A stretch of 64,000 nucleotides of DNA from positions 186,001 to 250,000 of the forward strand of contig JASBNA010000036.1 of assembly GCA_038087015.1 (NCBI GenBank). Reading direction: 5' to 3'. This DNA is from Cerrena zonata. Taxonomy: Eukaryota > Basidiomycota > Agaricomycetes > Polyporales > Cerrenaceae. A program made the position numbers and the translations under genes. Below are positions 46,326-62,900 of the stretch, in pieces. Every line of letters starts with the position of its first letter. The first letter of the stretch is position 1. Below the pieces are notes generated by a model. That model worked only from the letters and a program-made list of their open reading frames with translations, made no database searches and was not told where the DNA came from.

Positions 46326-49198
46326 TTATGCCCCACGTTTTTCTGCTTCAGCATCACTAACACCACGCAACTCGCGAACAAGTCGTGCTGCTTCCCGTTT
46401 GAGATCTTCGCCTGTGAGATGAGTGCCACTCAGCCCGACATTCATGCCGTATTCCAATAACTGAGCCATGAAATGTGGATTAATGATAGCTTCGTCTGGT
46501 TTGACAACTGGCGCAGCTGGAGCAGGTGGTGGTGGAGGTGCGGGTTGTCCAGCTTAACGGTAAAGACGTAGATAAGTTGACTGACTGGAAGGTAAGGCAT
46601 TAACGAGCGATGGAACTCACGTTGTTCTCTCAAAGTTAGCCAGTTCATCGACAACAACTCCGGGATCGTAGCCCTCTCTTTCGGATTTCTCGTCAAACAG
46701 CTTTTAATCGCATCAACCACATACGACGGTACCGGTGTCTTCAAATGTTCCAGCCTCGTCGGCGACGCAGGGGTCCCATTCTTCAATGCAGGTACTGTCG
46801 GCACTGAATGATCTGGGTAATCGATCTCAAATTCGCTATCCGGGATTGCCTTCATTTTTTGGTACACAGATAGGTGGTGGAAAGGCGTGCAGCCGTAAAC
46901 CATTTGGTATAGGATACATCCGAGCGACCACACGTCCGACTGTCGACCGACTTTCAGACGACGCATACCATCGGGTAGTTCGATAGCTTCTGGAGACATG
47001 TAGTTGACAGTACCAATCTGGTGATCTCGCTGGATGTTGGTGGTGTCGTTCGCGATGGCGTTGGCAATTCCGAAGTCGATTAACTTTAATTGTCCTTTAA
47101 CTAGCACAAAGTTGGCCGGTTTTAAATCCGAGTGGACGATCTTCTCTTCGTGAATGACATGCACCGCTTGTAACATCTGTAACCGTCTTATTAGCTTCCA
47201 CCTATAGAGTCAGAGTCCATAACACAAACCTGTTTCCAATAATACGAAACCCAGACCAAATCCATTGGCTCCTTCTGCTGCTCCTGCAACAGCCTCGCCA
47301 AATCGATCTCACCGCACTCCATCACCAGCATCAATGCACCTTTCGAGCCTCCAGGACCCGCCTTCACTTCACTATCCACCAAACGAATAATCCGACTGTT
47401 TCCTTCCAGTCGTTTTAACAACGAGATCTCGTTCATGTATCCAGACATCGTCTCTGCATCCGTCTTGTCCAGCGACACGCGTTTAATAGCGAACACCTCG
47501 TTTGAAGCATTCATCGCGCGGTAAACACGAGACGATCCACCTTTACCAATCATATCCAGCCGAGCATATATCCGCTTGTTAACCACAAGCGTCCGGCTAC
47601 CCACGGAAGGTGCAGCCATTTGACTCTGTCCACCCCCCATGTTGGGTACAGACTTGGTCTGCTGCAGTGGAACTGGAGGTGGAGGCATTGCATGTCCGTT
47701 GGATTTCGATGGGGCCGATATGGGCCCGTTCGGACTGTCGTCTGAGAAGTTTTCAGATTCCCTTCCGTCTACGGCCCATTGCTTGCCATTAAGAGCTGCC
47801 TCAGGCACGGTGGGACTCCGACGATGGCGGTTTGATACAGAGGCGGGGTGGGCAGAGGAGGGAGCGTATTGACGTTGTGGAGGGGAGTTGCGGGATCCAT
47901 TGACAACGGTGGGAGAAGATGCAGAGGCAACCATCGAACGCAACGTGTCAGAGTCCTTGCGTTGGTGAGTATAGATAGGTCGAAGACGAGATTGTTGTGA
48001 AACGTGGGTTGGTGAAGGCGTGTGTCGTTGGTCCGAGGGAATATGTTGGTATTCTGCGGCGGCAGCAGCTTCTGTTGGTCATGATTAGTTTGATTAAAGG
48101 GGAGACATCACATTACGCGAACACGACATACCTGCGGCTTCTTCTGCTTCCCTCTGAGCATAACCTAAATGTTTGTCTTGGTATATGCATTCATTAGAAA
48201 AGTAGAATATGATTTCTCACCAATTTGTCGTTCTTGTCGCAGCTTCTCTTCTATAGTTACTCTGCGAGCACCACGACTCGTAGGACGAGGGATCTGGTTC
48301 AGCTCAGATAGATATACATCGTCCATAGCTGTACCTGCCTCGCTGAGACTGGCGGAACGGCGTGGACGGACAGGGTGTACCGAAGCTGAAGTACTGGAGC
48401 GTTGGCGAGGTACTTCATATTCTAAGAGTAAATGTCAGCATATCCAGAATTAGGAATAAGAAAAAGTTGCACACCGTCTTCCGTTTCAGATATAGGTTCG
48501 TGTTTCATCACCAGACGACGGGCAGGTACTGGTAGCATTTGTCGACCCTGCACTGAGACGTTACGTTGCGATGCTGGCACAACTTCAGCAAAGGGACGAG
48601 AGGACCCTAATGACGAGGTAGCGACTATAGGGAACGCTTCTACATTCTCCTTTTCCTGAGTTTCCAATGGTCGCTTACGTTGTTTTGCCTCTTCTCCAGC
48701 TTCATCCCTGATGACACGACGTGCACCACCGATCTTTCGACCAGTACCACTCAGACCAGTTGAGACCGGTATCCGAGCAAGTGACACTCCGGGAGTGGAT
48801 GATCCTGAAGGGTTTATTGACAGTGGCCCCGACGCGACTCGTTGAAAGGAACGTCCAGCGTAAACTGGATCTGAGACGGATGGTGCACTTTCCGATCTCG
48901 AAAGGGATGAACGACGAGAAGCAGAGGCTATGGGCGAGTCAAAGTTGTATACGGGTGAAGCTTGTTCAGACGAAGAGGTTGGTGGGCTTGATTTTCCCGA
49001 AAGGTTTGAATGTCGAGGTGCGGGACGATCTCCTGTCCAGTCAAAGAACATAGATGGTTCTTCCACCGAGTCATCAGATGGTGTAGGTGACGACTGAGGA
49101 GGATATGGATGAGGGTGGTCTGGTTCCCTGGTAGAAAGGGAAGACGAAGGTCTCCCAAGCGGCGAGTACGGCGGATCTTGATGTGCGGAAAACGACAT
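46326..49198 (-). CDS. MPS1: Mps1/TTK-type spindle checkpoint dual-specificity kinase
   Basis: Kinetochore kinase that triggers the spindle assembly checkpoint and, in fungi, spindle-pole duplication. The start at 49198 gives MSFSAHQDPPYSPLG and a long disordered Ser/Pro-rich N-terminal region. It includes RRASLSRSE-like phosphosite text and a coiled EEKLRQERQIGYAQREAEEA segment. The kinase domain shows the Gly-rich loop IGKGGSSRVYR, catalytic Lys in FAIKRVSLDK, the Mps1-characteristic catalytic loop HSDLKPANF (Ser in place of Arg), DFGIANAI, the activation segment with GTVNYMSPEAI, DVWSLGCILYQMVYG, and RNPKERATIPELL. A Pro-rich linker and a charged C-terminal helix end EAEKRGA. Complete, about 870 residues, with several short introns. 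The HSD loop and the GTVNYMSPEAI segment make the identification firm. Confidence 0.94.
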
Positions 49199-49521
49199 GA
49201 ATATGTTATCTTGAAGACGAAAGCAGATTGAGAGACAGCGCGACAGCAGGAAGCAAAGCGATAAATCGAGAGGCAAGTTGAAAACAGTGGACAGTTGACT
49301 GGGCTCTCGACCTTTGTTCAACTTGCACCCACCACGAGGCATCGCGTTCTCTCACGTGCAGCGCCGAGGCCGCATACATCGTCGACGACGGCTCGCTCAT
49401 CGGTGCAAACATGCATTATAATACTGGGAGCGAAGAGTACGTTGAGTATCTACATCTCACATTCTCAAACAGAAGTTTCTCATCACTTGAGGCATGCACA
49501 CCACGACCTACAAGCAGGACA

Positions 49522-49650
49522 ATGGACGATTCCTCCACAACAAGCGCCGGAGGTTTCGGCGCCCAAAACGCGTGCCCAGCGTCTCGCCTGTCTCGCGTTG
49601 CTGCACGTGTGCGCGACATGGTAGACCGATGGTGGGTGTCTTTTTTGTAA
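49522..49650 (+). CDS. Possible 42-residue protein, unconfirmed
   Basis: The frame reads MDDSSTTSAGGFGAQNACPA followed by a basic amphipathic segment (SRLSRVAARVRDMVDRWW) and a short hydrophobic end. It lies on the plus strand in the 510-bp space between MPS1 and PRP2, both on the minus strand. Its composition is more protein-like than neighbouring ORFs, but I recognise no family. A chance ORF is as likely. Confidence 0.15.
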   Translation: MDDSSTTSAGGFGAQNACPASRLSRVAARVRDMVDRWWVSFL

Positions 49651-49707
49651 CGCTTCTCCAGAACAGAAAGGGTACAAATACACAACAAGTGCAACATAAA
49701 ATGCATA

Positions 49708-53599
<3,892 letters not shown>

Positions 53600-53955
53600 G
53601 CACGAATGAGCGTAGTATTCGTGGCTAGGTTTCAAAGCAGCCTATTAGTAAATATGTTAGCAGACAGCTCCCAGAATCCGGTACCTCGAAGAGTGAGAAT
53701 GAGAATGATGAGTCCGAGTAAGTTTACACTGGTCAGTTGCTCAAGAACTTGAAGCCTGCAATACAGTTCTTCACAGTGGTAGTATATTGGCGCCCAAATC
53801 CTCGCTTAAGTCATCTCCAAAAAAGGCAACGGCTTGCAGACTTTATACAAGGGAGTCAGTTCTGCCTCTTGCCCCCGACTATCCTCATTACCCAATAGAC
53901 CCATCTCTCACACTAACGAACCCTAGACGAATAGATCCAGGCAAACCAAATCAAA
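53600..53955. promoter_or_regulatory. Bidirectional promoter region PRP2/SUI2
   Basis: About 355 bp separates the divergently read start codons of two essential genes. No separate terminator or gene fits between, so transcription of both likely starts here. No strong TATA box is evident. Confidence 0.5.
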
Positions 53956-55367
53956 ATGCGTTACTACGAACAACGATATCCCGAGGTGGACGAACTGGTC
54001 ATGGTCCAAGTTCGTCAAATTGCCGAGATGGGTGCTTATGTGAAGCTGGTGCGTCCTTCATGTGTATAGGGCGAAAATACATGATCGGTTGATGTTGATG
54101 TCTTTCTTTGTGGGGTGTCTGTAGCTGGAGTACGATAACATTGAGGGAATGATCCTCCTCTCCGAACTCTCTCGTAGGCGTATTCGATCGATTCAGAAAC
54201 TTATCCGTGTAGGCAGGAATGAAGTTGTCGTTGTTCTTCGTGTGGACAAAGAGAAAGGTACGCATATAATCACCCTACTCTAGCAAGTTATATCGGTAGA
54301 TGCTCACGAAAACGTACGGACATATAGGTTACATCGATCTCTCAAAACGTCGTGTCTCTCCCGAGGATATCACCAAATGTGAAGAACGCTACATGAAGTC
54401 AAAAACCGTCGCTTCCATCATGCGACACGTCGCCTCGAAAACCTCACACGTCGGTGCTGATGGCGACGAGCCGTCAACTACGGCGAAACGAGGAACATGA
54501 AGAGAAGACCAAGAGGAACCGAAGGGCGAAAAAGGATGGCAATGAGGAGGAAGGTGCTCCAGTTGATGAGGTTGTTGCTCCCAGTGCTTCGAATGAAGAA
54601 GAGAGGCTAGAGCATTTGTATGAAAAAATCGCATGGCCGCTCGGGAAGCAGTATGGTCATCCGTACGATGCGTTCAAGCTTGCGTTGACGTAAGTCTTGC
54701 CTCTGAACTATATCATCATTCACGATTGACAGTCTTGATATAGAGAACCAGATGTCGTGCTATCAACCCTTCCTGAACCAATCCCCCAGGGAACCGTTAA
54801 CGTCCTCGTCAGCACCATCGCACGTCGACTGACACCGCAACCCATCAAGCTTCGTGCAGATATTGAGGTCACTTGCTATACTCCTGCCGGTATCGATGCG
54901 ATCAAAAAGGCTCTCAAAGCTGGTGAAGCGCAGAGTACAGAAGCAGTCCCTATCAAAGCCAAACTCGTCGCTCCTCCTTTGTATGTGCTGAGCACAAATG
55001 CTACTGACAAGGTGCGTTTGTTTCCTCCATGTCGTCTAAAATTGGAGCGGTATTTTTAGAATCGGTCATATTGACTGTTGCTTCTCTGTTTGATTACAGT
55101 ATGCCGCAGTTGATCGCTTGGAACGTGCGATTGAGTCTATACAAAGTACAATCGAGACACAGGGTGGATCGTTGGTTGTCAAGATGAAGGTATGAAGCCT
55201 TGATATTCATCTCACTCGAGAAATTGAACATTTGAACTGACCGGATCATATAGCCCAAAGCCGTCTCGGAAACCGAAGAACAAGATCTTGCACAACTCAT
55301 GGCCAAAGCCGGACAAGAAAACGCAGAAGTGTCGGGTGACGAGTCTGAAGAGGAGGTGGGGATTTAG
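53956..55367 (+). CDS. SUI2: Translation initiation factor eIF2 subunit alpha
   Basis: Regulatory subunit of the eIF2-GTP-Met-tRNAi ternary complex. The exons give [40 protein letters not shown] and [20 protein letters not shown]. Ser47 here equals the kinase-targeted Ser51 of mammals. Further parts are [35 protein letters not shown], and the C-terminal domain ending in an acidic [11 protein letters not shown]. The segment between [10 protein letters not shown] and [15 protein letters not shown] is a variable charged loop. Its frame needs either a 43-nt GTCGGT...CGAG intron, shorter than usual and with a poor donor, or removal of one G at 54492-54493 (CGAGGAA to CGAGAA). I favour an extra base. 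Essential gene; identification firm. Confidence 0.95.
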
Positions 55368-56494
55368 ACAATGTGTACTATGGACACATAACGGTGTATC
55401 ATCGATTGTAATCATTGGAATGCATATATCTGTATCGTAAGTCACAACGGTTACTTTGTGTTCTTTTTGATGTTCATGGCAGTTGACACGTCGCCGTTCT
55501 TTGTAGACGTAGATCTGTTTGATGAGTAGAGCGATAAGTGTAGCATGAGCTATCAACTCGAAGGAAGTCTCATTTGTGGGGAATGATTCAACAAAACCGG
55601 CAAAGAGCATTGTAATAATTGCGTCAACTCGGAATCTCGACATACATCGGAACGCCTATGGTGCCTATCTTTTTGGTGCGGTTTCATCTCGCCCAATCAA
55701 CTCTATTCGTTAGGCCGAGATTCTGCACTAAAACCACAGAGAACTAAATAGCGTGTTCCTGTAAACTTGGAAGGATGTGGCTTTGTAGAAACGTCCATTC
55801 CTTCCTATTTTCGCAGCTTAGGAGAGTGATCCATCACCAGAGAAAGTTTGAATGATGTGCATGATCAACTTTTAAATAGTTTGATAATGGGGACAATCGG
55901 GGATAACTTCATCAGATGCTGTGCTTGAGCTTGGTGGCCCTGTGACAGAGGGTATTTGAGACGTGGGCGCGGCATCAACATCCTGTCCGATATCTCTGTG
56001 AATGGTGATGCAGGTATGATATCTTTCTTGGACTCCGTGGTACAAGGTACGACTCGACCAAGGAGTGTATTTACATTCCTATCGGCTGTTGCACAAGTCG
56101 ATCCGCCCTGGTGGCGGGACATGAGCGCCTGAGAAACATGCAACGACGGAGTGATCGAACTATTCTGAATCGCCATATAAGATACGATGAATGCAAAGAA
56201 CAAGCAGGCACTTTGTATCCGTGAGCAGACACTGTGGAAGAGCATCGCATGTGAAGCAAATTACAGCGGCGAACAAACTTCTTGGTTCCGGGCATCTGTC
56301 AAAGGCAGGGAAACGGCGGTTTGAGTTGGAGGGACCCTTGATGATGGATCAGAGGAGACCCAAGTTAAGTATGGACGAGATGGCTATGAAACAGCCATCA
56401 ATCACCCACGCCAGGCGTCCCCTTGGGTGGTTTAGACCCCTTGCTACCTTCCAATCCCCGCCCCCATCCTCTCGACCACCATCTCCTCCCACCC
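55368..56494. other. Intergenic region, no supported gene
   Basis: About 1.1 kb between two plus-strand genes. A 126-codon minus-strand ORF (55865-56245) starts with a hydrophobic stretch but then has no recognisable content. It is not called. The distal part is the promoter of the DUF6533-like gene. Confidence 0.5.
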
Positions 56495-58133
56495 ATGGCC
56501 GACCAACTCCAGCTCCCTCCGTCCCTCGACCTCCCGCCCCATCTCTCAGCGCACAAGTACTTTTTCGTGTGCACGCTCACCGTCGCGGCATGGGATACCC
56601 TCGTCCTTTCCCCGAGGTCCTATAGGCTGCTCAGGACCAAGGAATGGCCAGTCTTGAAGATCGCCTTTCACTTCTTGAGGCTCTTTATGCCTATCGAGTT
56701 TACGATCGCTGGTATGTGCCGCACTATCTAACACACCACAGTTGCTTATCGCGAACCAGGCGTCGCATTCTTCGATACCAAATGGAGTCAAGAGGTATGC
56801 GTTCACATTCATTCAAATCAGCTTCCGTTTCCTTAACTCTTGCTCTCCAGACATGTCAAAAGTTCTTCCTATTCGAGCCCATTTGCACCGCCATCCTCCT
56901 CGCTATCTGTTCCATGGTCCATGTCATTCGAATCCATGCCATTTACGATAAGAACAAGACTATTCTGACTGGCATGAGCGGTTTGCTTGCGGTTCAAGTC
57001 GTCGTCACTGCAATCTGCTGTGGCTTCTTCCGCAGTGCGTATCTACATCCCCCGAGCATATTTCCGACAATTGACATCTTCCTGTAGATACTCCCTTAGA
57101 GGAAGGTCAAGGTTGCATCGCGAGCCCCAAACACAACTGGGTCGGCATCTACTGGCTCTCCGCCACCCTTCTCTACACGGCCTCATTCGCCTTCGCCCTC
57201 GTCCGCTCCTTCAAGTCCCTCGAGATCAAGCCCATTACCAAATGGAAGCTGATGCTCCGTGATGGTCTCAACCTTTACGGCGTACGTATCTCACCATCTC
57301 TTCCATTTTTGCGTTCTCCAGTCTGACCGTTCCCAAGGCCATCTGGATCGTCAACATGACCAACATGCTCTTCTGGTTCATCATCACCCCTACCGGAGAC
57401 AATGATCCCGTCAAGACCATCGTTACTAGGTAAGTCAAAACTCTGCTTGGGGCTCCCCATAACACAATACACGACATTTGCGTGGGCGTTCTTTGCGCAC
57501 ATTCTTCCGAGAGGAAGCGGACTATGGGCAAGCCCTCTGTCCGGCATCCGGAACGGGGATTTGCTTCGAAAATCACATTGAAAGAAATTCTGGGATTTAA
57601 GACGATCTCGAAGCTTGCAACCTCGACATCGTTGCATGCGACTTGGTGGTGATGTGTTGTGCTTGGGGCTTCCTTTAATATATATGACATCCTTGTCAAT
57701 TCGTCTCCGCCTTCATTATACTAATCTATCTAACTCTAGCATGACTGCCGTTCTCACCACTTCCATGACCCTCCGTATCATCCTCTCCGTCCGTGGCACT
57801 CTCGTCCACGGAGGTTCATTCGCCGTCTCCTCCACTTCCAACCCCTCTCGTTCCGGAGGAACCACCCACGTTCTCTCTGGAAACCGCCGCGAACCCACCA
57901 ACCCCGTCCTCTCCCTCAGCCACCAACCCGCTCCTACCGCCTACGCCGTCCCTCTTGGCCAGAAAGAGCGCAGCGACTGGGGTGCTCCCGAATACGATGG
58001 TAAGAGCAGCGTCGGTGACAACAAGGAGGCTGGATTCCCTATCGAGCCCACCGAGAGCAACGAAGAGAACCTCGGTGTCAAGATTACCGTCGATACTCAA
58101 ACTGATTATGAATCTTACGGCCGGGCGAAGTAG
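56495..58133 (+). CDS. DUF6533-like multi-TM membrane protein
   Basis: Polytopic protein of a large Agaricomycete family of unknown function. It starts MADQLQLPPSLDLPPHLSAH, followed by the N-terminal DUF6533-type unit YFFVCTLTVAAWDTLVLSP and WPVLKIAFHFLRLFMPIEF. Further TM segments are FEPICTAILLAICSMVHVI, MSGLLAVQVVVTAICCGFF, VGIYWLSATLLYTASFAFAL, GAIWIVNMTNMLFWFII, and TAVLTTSMTLRIILSVRG. The tail is long, hydrophilic and Ser/Pro-rich, ending DYESYGRAK. The RIHAIYDKN motif after the central TM is typical. Six or so exons with short introns; a longer intron (about 57430-57740) precedes the last exon. Signalling or sensing is only a guess. Confidence 0.85.
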
Positions 58134-59182
58134 TTGAGTGCTCAAAAGCTTGTTAGGAGCTCAACGAGAAAGTGAAGTAGATGGTCGTTTGTTTCTTGTC
58201 GGACGCCGCAGGAGATATCCCCTTCCCTTGTTACTTACTTACCCCTACCCCAATACTGATCCTTCCGTTGCTATTTATCTTTGCTCTCATTTTTCTCATA
58301 CGATTCGTTCAAAGGCTTGGGATACTGGATCTTTTCTGTAAACTATACGTGGTGTTGTAGCTATGCACTTGAAATGCCATTCAGATTTGGCAACTACTGT
58401 GGTCGACTTTGGCTTTCAGGACCTCAATCTCTAATGGAAGGAACGACTGTCTTCCTTGAGGTGTTCTCATGAATATCTTGCACTTATTCTTGATTTGTAC
58501 AACACTGCGCTGTCTGGTTCAACACATAGGGCTTGGATTTGTAAAAGATGAAGGCTGTATCCAATAAATTCGCTATTTTGACGTACCGGATCGTGCTTTC
58601 ACAAGGTCAAGAGGTTAATCTCCTTTGCAGACCTCTTGAAGGAAGTAAGACGGCGGTCCCCAAGCAGTCGAGAGACCAGGCGGGATGATGTCTGGTCTTG
58701 GCGATCATGGTTCAGCTTTACACTTCCACATGCCCAGATCCGTGATTTTATTTTCCTCGTCATACGCCCATACAGTCGTCACCACTACCGGTAAATATAT
58801 TCAAAAAGCCTAACCACACCGTGACAGAATAACATGCATAGCAGTGCACTGACGATGTCCACAATGCCATAAGCCCTTCTGACTAGATTTCCCTCATAAG
58901 CTCACACTTATACCGCAACGGCCGATGGCCGAATCCCCACAAAACCTTTCCAGCGCACACGCGCACCCGTAGCGACCCTGCAGGGATTGAAGATCTGGGA
59001 ATCCAATAAATGTCCAGGGTCTGACTGATCCTGATCCCCTTCCTCCCCGCAGGCTGACATTACCAGTGCGGACTGAATTCGTTCTGGTTCTTCAGCCGCC
59101 ACCCCTGGCTATCCCCGTACGACTCTTCCTTGACACTGCCGCTCTTTAAATCCCAACCATAATACAATTCCGAACGTCGAGA
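58134..59182. other. Intergenic region, no supported gene
   Basis: About 1.05 kb between two plus-strand genes. The first part is the 3' UTR of the DUF6533-like gene. The last part is the upstream region of the small unknown protein. No RNA gene or repeat was recognised. Confidence 0.5.
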
Positions 59183-59737
59183 ATGTCGTACTCACACCAC
59201 CACCACAAATCGCTCTCTGTGTCTACCCAGGAAACTGCCGTCGACGACGAGCCTCATATGCATTCCCGAATGGAGAGATGTTCTTCTCCTACCAACTCAT
59301 CCTCCGCTTCGAGTTCAAGTCCGTCAGGAAGTCTGGAAATGGATACCTACCGTAGACTCCTCGCAGGGATGGCCGAAACCTGCAGGTCTCTACAAGCACG
59401 TATTAGGATCCTAGAAACCGACCTCGCATTGCGAAGTGAACAGAACAGGAGACTTTTGAATAACTCCCCGTTATCTTCACCTAACGCTGCTTCATTTCAA
59501 CTTCCTCCCTCACCTAATTCCGCCAACTTTACCAGACGGGAGAGGCAGAAGAGGGATCACAGAAGACATTCTGCTCCTCAGTTGACTTTGGGGACTGTGT
59601 TGGAAGTATCGGAAGACTTTTCGGACGAACCAGATAGCGGCGGTACGGGGGAGAAGGTTGGGTGTGTTAATAGGTCAGAGGTGTGGGTGTTCCATGATGA
59701 TCGTGCGTTTTTGGAGAAGGTGTGGATGTGGTATTGA
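59183..59737 (+). CDS. Hypothetical 184-residue protein with short coiled coil
   Basis: Single-exon frame with the start MSYSHHHHKSLSVSTQE. A Ser-rich low-complexity stretch is followed by a heptad-patterned helix (about residues 52-93, YRRLLAGMAETCRSLQARIR and ILETDLALRSEQNRRLL) that looks like a coiled coil. The middle is Pro/Asn/Ser-rich with a basic RRERQKRDHRRHS patch resembling a nuclear localisation signal. The C-terminal part is acidic and Gly-rich, ending FLEKVWMWY. I recognise no family. Length, composition bias and the coherent helix make it more likely real than chance. It could be a regulator or scaffold; nothing further can be said. Confidence 0.6.
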   Translation: MSYSHHHHKSLSVSTQETAVDDEPHMHSRMERCSSPTNSSSASSSSPSGSLEMDTYRRLLAGMAETCRSLQARIRILETDLALRSEQNRRLLNNSPLSSPNAASFQLPPSPNSANFTRRERQKRDHRRHSAPQLTLGTVLEVSEDFSDEPDSGGTGEKVGCVNRSEVWVFHDDRAFLEKVWMWY

Positions 59738-59946
59738 GGTATGTACTATGAACCAACAAGCTTCGGGCCATCAAGTTCAAACTGCACGAACAGATACCTA
59801 TTTCTCATATATTAGTTTGCCTTAATACCATAATTGCAGACATATGAATGTCTCATTCAGCCCAACTCCACACATTCAGGGTGCGTGTATATCATCTTTT
59901 TGTTGGAGTGAAATACCAGACCTAACCTACTTATCCTAGGCTAGAG

Positions 59947-62900
59947 TCACTGCTGTGGTGGTTTGCTGTTCTCTTCCCTCTCTATTTGATAGATAGGGAG
60001 CTCCACACCTTGCCTAGCAGCAGACTCGAGCAAGAGGCGTCGTACATCTGGGACATTCTCCGGAATCGCCTTCCAAACTCCATCTTCGCCTTTATCTCCC
60101 CAGTGGAACGTATGGAATGTATCGACCTCGAGCCCTTCTTCCCATTTCTGCCGCACAAAGGTCGCATTGAATGGCACTTGCCATATCCACCACTGAAGGG
60201 AGGTTCAATAAATCGCTGCGTTAGCGGAGATACGTATTGGTCGTGAACAGAATGACGTACATGGTCCACATATAGGATAGGCTCTTCAGGAGGTACGACC
60301 AGATGTACAACTGTTGGTGTAGCTATTTCTAGGAAACAATCCGTTTCGAGGAATAAACCTAGGATATCCAAGAACGTTTCACGATGCTTTCCTGGAATGT
60401 ATAGTGTGTCAGCCGATCCACCTAGAAGTCGAGTTCCATTCGTCTTCTGTGCTAGCTGTTCTCGCATTTCTTCAGGCACTTTGCGGAAGGCTCGCATGCA
60501 GACTTCAACACCAACGTGTGGCTCTCTAAGGAAACATGCTCAACTTTCTTCGAGATTGTCAATGTCTTGATAGTACTTACCCCCACCTACAAACGGGGAT
60601 TTATTTATTTAAAAAAGGCAAACAACAAGAGTTATTTTGTATTGACGTACCACCAATCTGGACCCCATCCTCTCCATCCTTCTGTCAGATTCAGAGCGGG
60701 ATCGGGAGAAATGTTCAACGGAGGTGGATGCATGCTCGCGTTGTAATTTGCACTGTCATTCAACGCGGCGTTTGGCACGTATTGACCAAACGGAGAATGG
60801 TACCAGAAATAGTTCTGATTGAATTGCTGCAAACGAGGAATGTTGAGGAGCGTATCGAAAGGTGCCCAGAGGTATCCGTCGTAGCAGTCGTATTCGCGCA
60901 TTGCGGTGTAAAGCATGTGGTGGGCCATCTATATTTGTCGGGTGGTAAGAGGACACATCATGAAGAGGAATAAAGTGGCATAAATGATCGACGCACCCTG
61001 CCTGCCATTTTATAGAACGATGGATCACTGAGATCCTCGTCAGACTCATAAGAGTCTACTAGAACGTCATAGGAGTGGGAGAAGCCAGCATCCTCTCTAC
61101 TCCCAGGTCCGACGAATACAATCTACAAAATCCAGGTCACCTATATCGCGAAGCCGAGAACAAAACAAACTCACATTAGGGAAAAACTCCGAATATACTT
61201 CTTTATAATAATCTAAATTAGCGTCATATCGTGCATGACTGAAAAATACAATGAGTAGGATATTATCGAATGCGTGGTATTGTCTTTCATGAGGGAAGAA
61301 AGAGAGTGATTGTAGAGGTTTACGAGGGCATGTTACTTTTGAGGCAGCAACTATATCGGTAACAGTTGTAGGCCTTGACAGTGTAGGTGGACACGGTGGG
61401 ATAGACTTGATATGATCCCACAGCGACGTAGACTGCCGAAATGATGACGAAAAGTGCCCCGAGGACGTTAAGTAGGAAGTGTTGACCTCGCTGAAAACGA
61501 TATTGAGTAGTGTTGCTTGGAATTTTAGAATGAGTCTAACCTTTTCGTCGCTACGCTTAGCTTGTGCAACATGTGTTACAGAAGCAACAATAGCAATAGT
61601 ACTTCCAGCAGCAAGTGCGAATGTATGCGTCGCAGGATTTAGACTGACAGATAGCAAGTGAATAGCTGCTCCGAACGAGACTAGTGTCGCTGCCGTGGCC
61701 GCCTCGAAGTCTATTATTACATTAGCATTCCGTTCTGGCACGAAGAAAGATAATTGAAACACTTGCAGAAAATAGCTGTAAGGGACATTAGGTCAAGAAT
61801 TGTTTGTGTGAGAACATATACGCCGTCCCAAATGGTGAACGTGGCCACATGTGTTTCGAGGGTTGATTGGACGGGATGTTGAGAGCCAAATGCTACCGCG
61901 CTGATCAAACCGGAGGAAGCGAATAGTGTAACGTGAATAAGTTCCAATGAGATATTATGTGAGTGTGTATAAATCTTTGGACACCTATATTCAGTATTTA
62001 TCCGGTTAGTAGTTAAACGGAACATACGAAGTCCATGGTTAGTAGAGAACATGACCCAGCCAAGGCGAATCCCATCAAGAAGGGGTACGAATATTCGGCT
62101 ATTGGGGTAGGTATGAGGCTAGCCTGATAGTGATCCGTGATAAGTATCGCAATTATGGATTACGGAGCTGTATAATGCTCCTACCTGAACGGCTAGAAGT
62201 CCACAGAACTGTTTCAAATGTCAGTATGCTCATCTCGAATCATGTTCATTAGTCACGTACCTGTAGCAGAGCAGACTGCCACTGTAGTCCATCGAAAGTC
62301 CGTGATAGGATGAAGAAAGATGTCAAGAACGTGAATAGCACCGAGACGGGGTAGCCAAGGTAGAAGGTAAAGGGATCAGTAAGCATTTCCAACAATGAGC
62401 TCTACAAATAATTTAGGTTGGTCCCTTTGCAAATCAAAGAAATATTATCTCACAGTATGTCTCAAGTACGTGAATAGAAGACCCGCTAGAAAAGCTAGAA
62501 TCACACTCAGTGCGGTGGGAAGTGCATCGGGTGCGCGCAGAGCTTGAGCCTGAGCATTCTCTTCTCTTCTTGGTACATCCACGAACTCTTCCTCCAGAGA
62601 ATTATTGAGGTCATTCAAAGCTTGTTCTTCCTCATCTGGCACACTCGAGTACCGATTTGTCCTGGGAGAATGAAGCCAGCCGGCCTGGGAACGTCGGGTC
62701 CAATAAAAATAGACCAAACTCAATGCCAGCTTGACGAACTCTATGGCAGTTGCTTGAACAGCAAAGATACCGGCATGGTAATTCAAGTCGGATGCTGTTC
62801 GTAGACGTTCATTGATGACCCAGACGAAGAGAAACACGAGCTGGCAGGGGTTATACCATGGTCAATGGGGGTCTCGGTGAGTGTCTGTTTGGAAGTTCTG

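Noticed and set aside
55865..56245. 126-codon minus-strand ORF
   Set aside because: A hydrophobic start only; no domain, no splice-linked continuation, and it ends in unremarkable sequence.
61360..61400. 28-nt GT-AG intron in the transporter/glycosyltransferase gene
   Set aside because: Too short compared with the 45-70 nt introns seen elsewhere; one extra base in AAGGCC explains the shift with a better protein.
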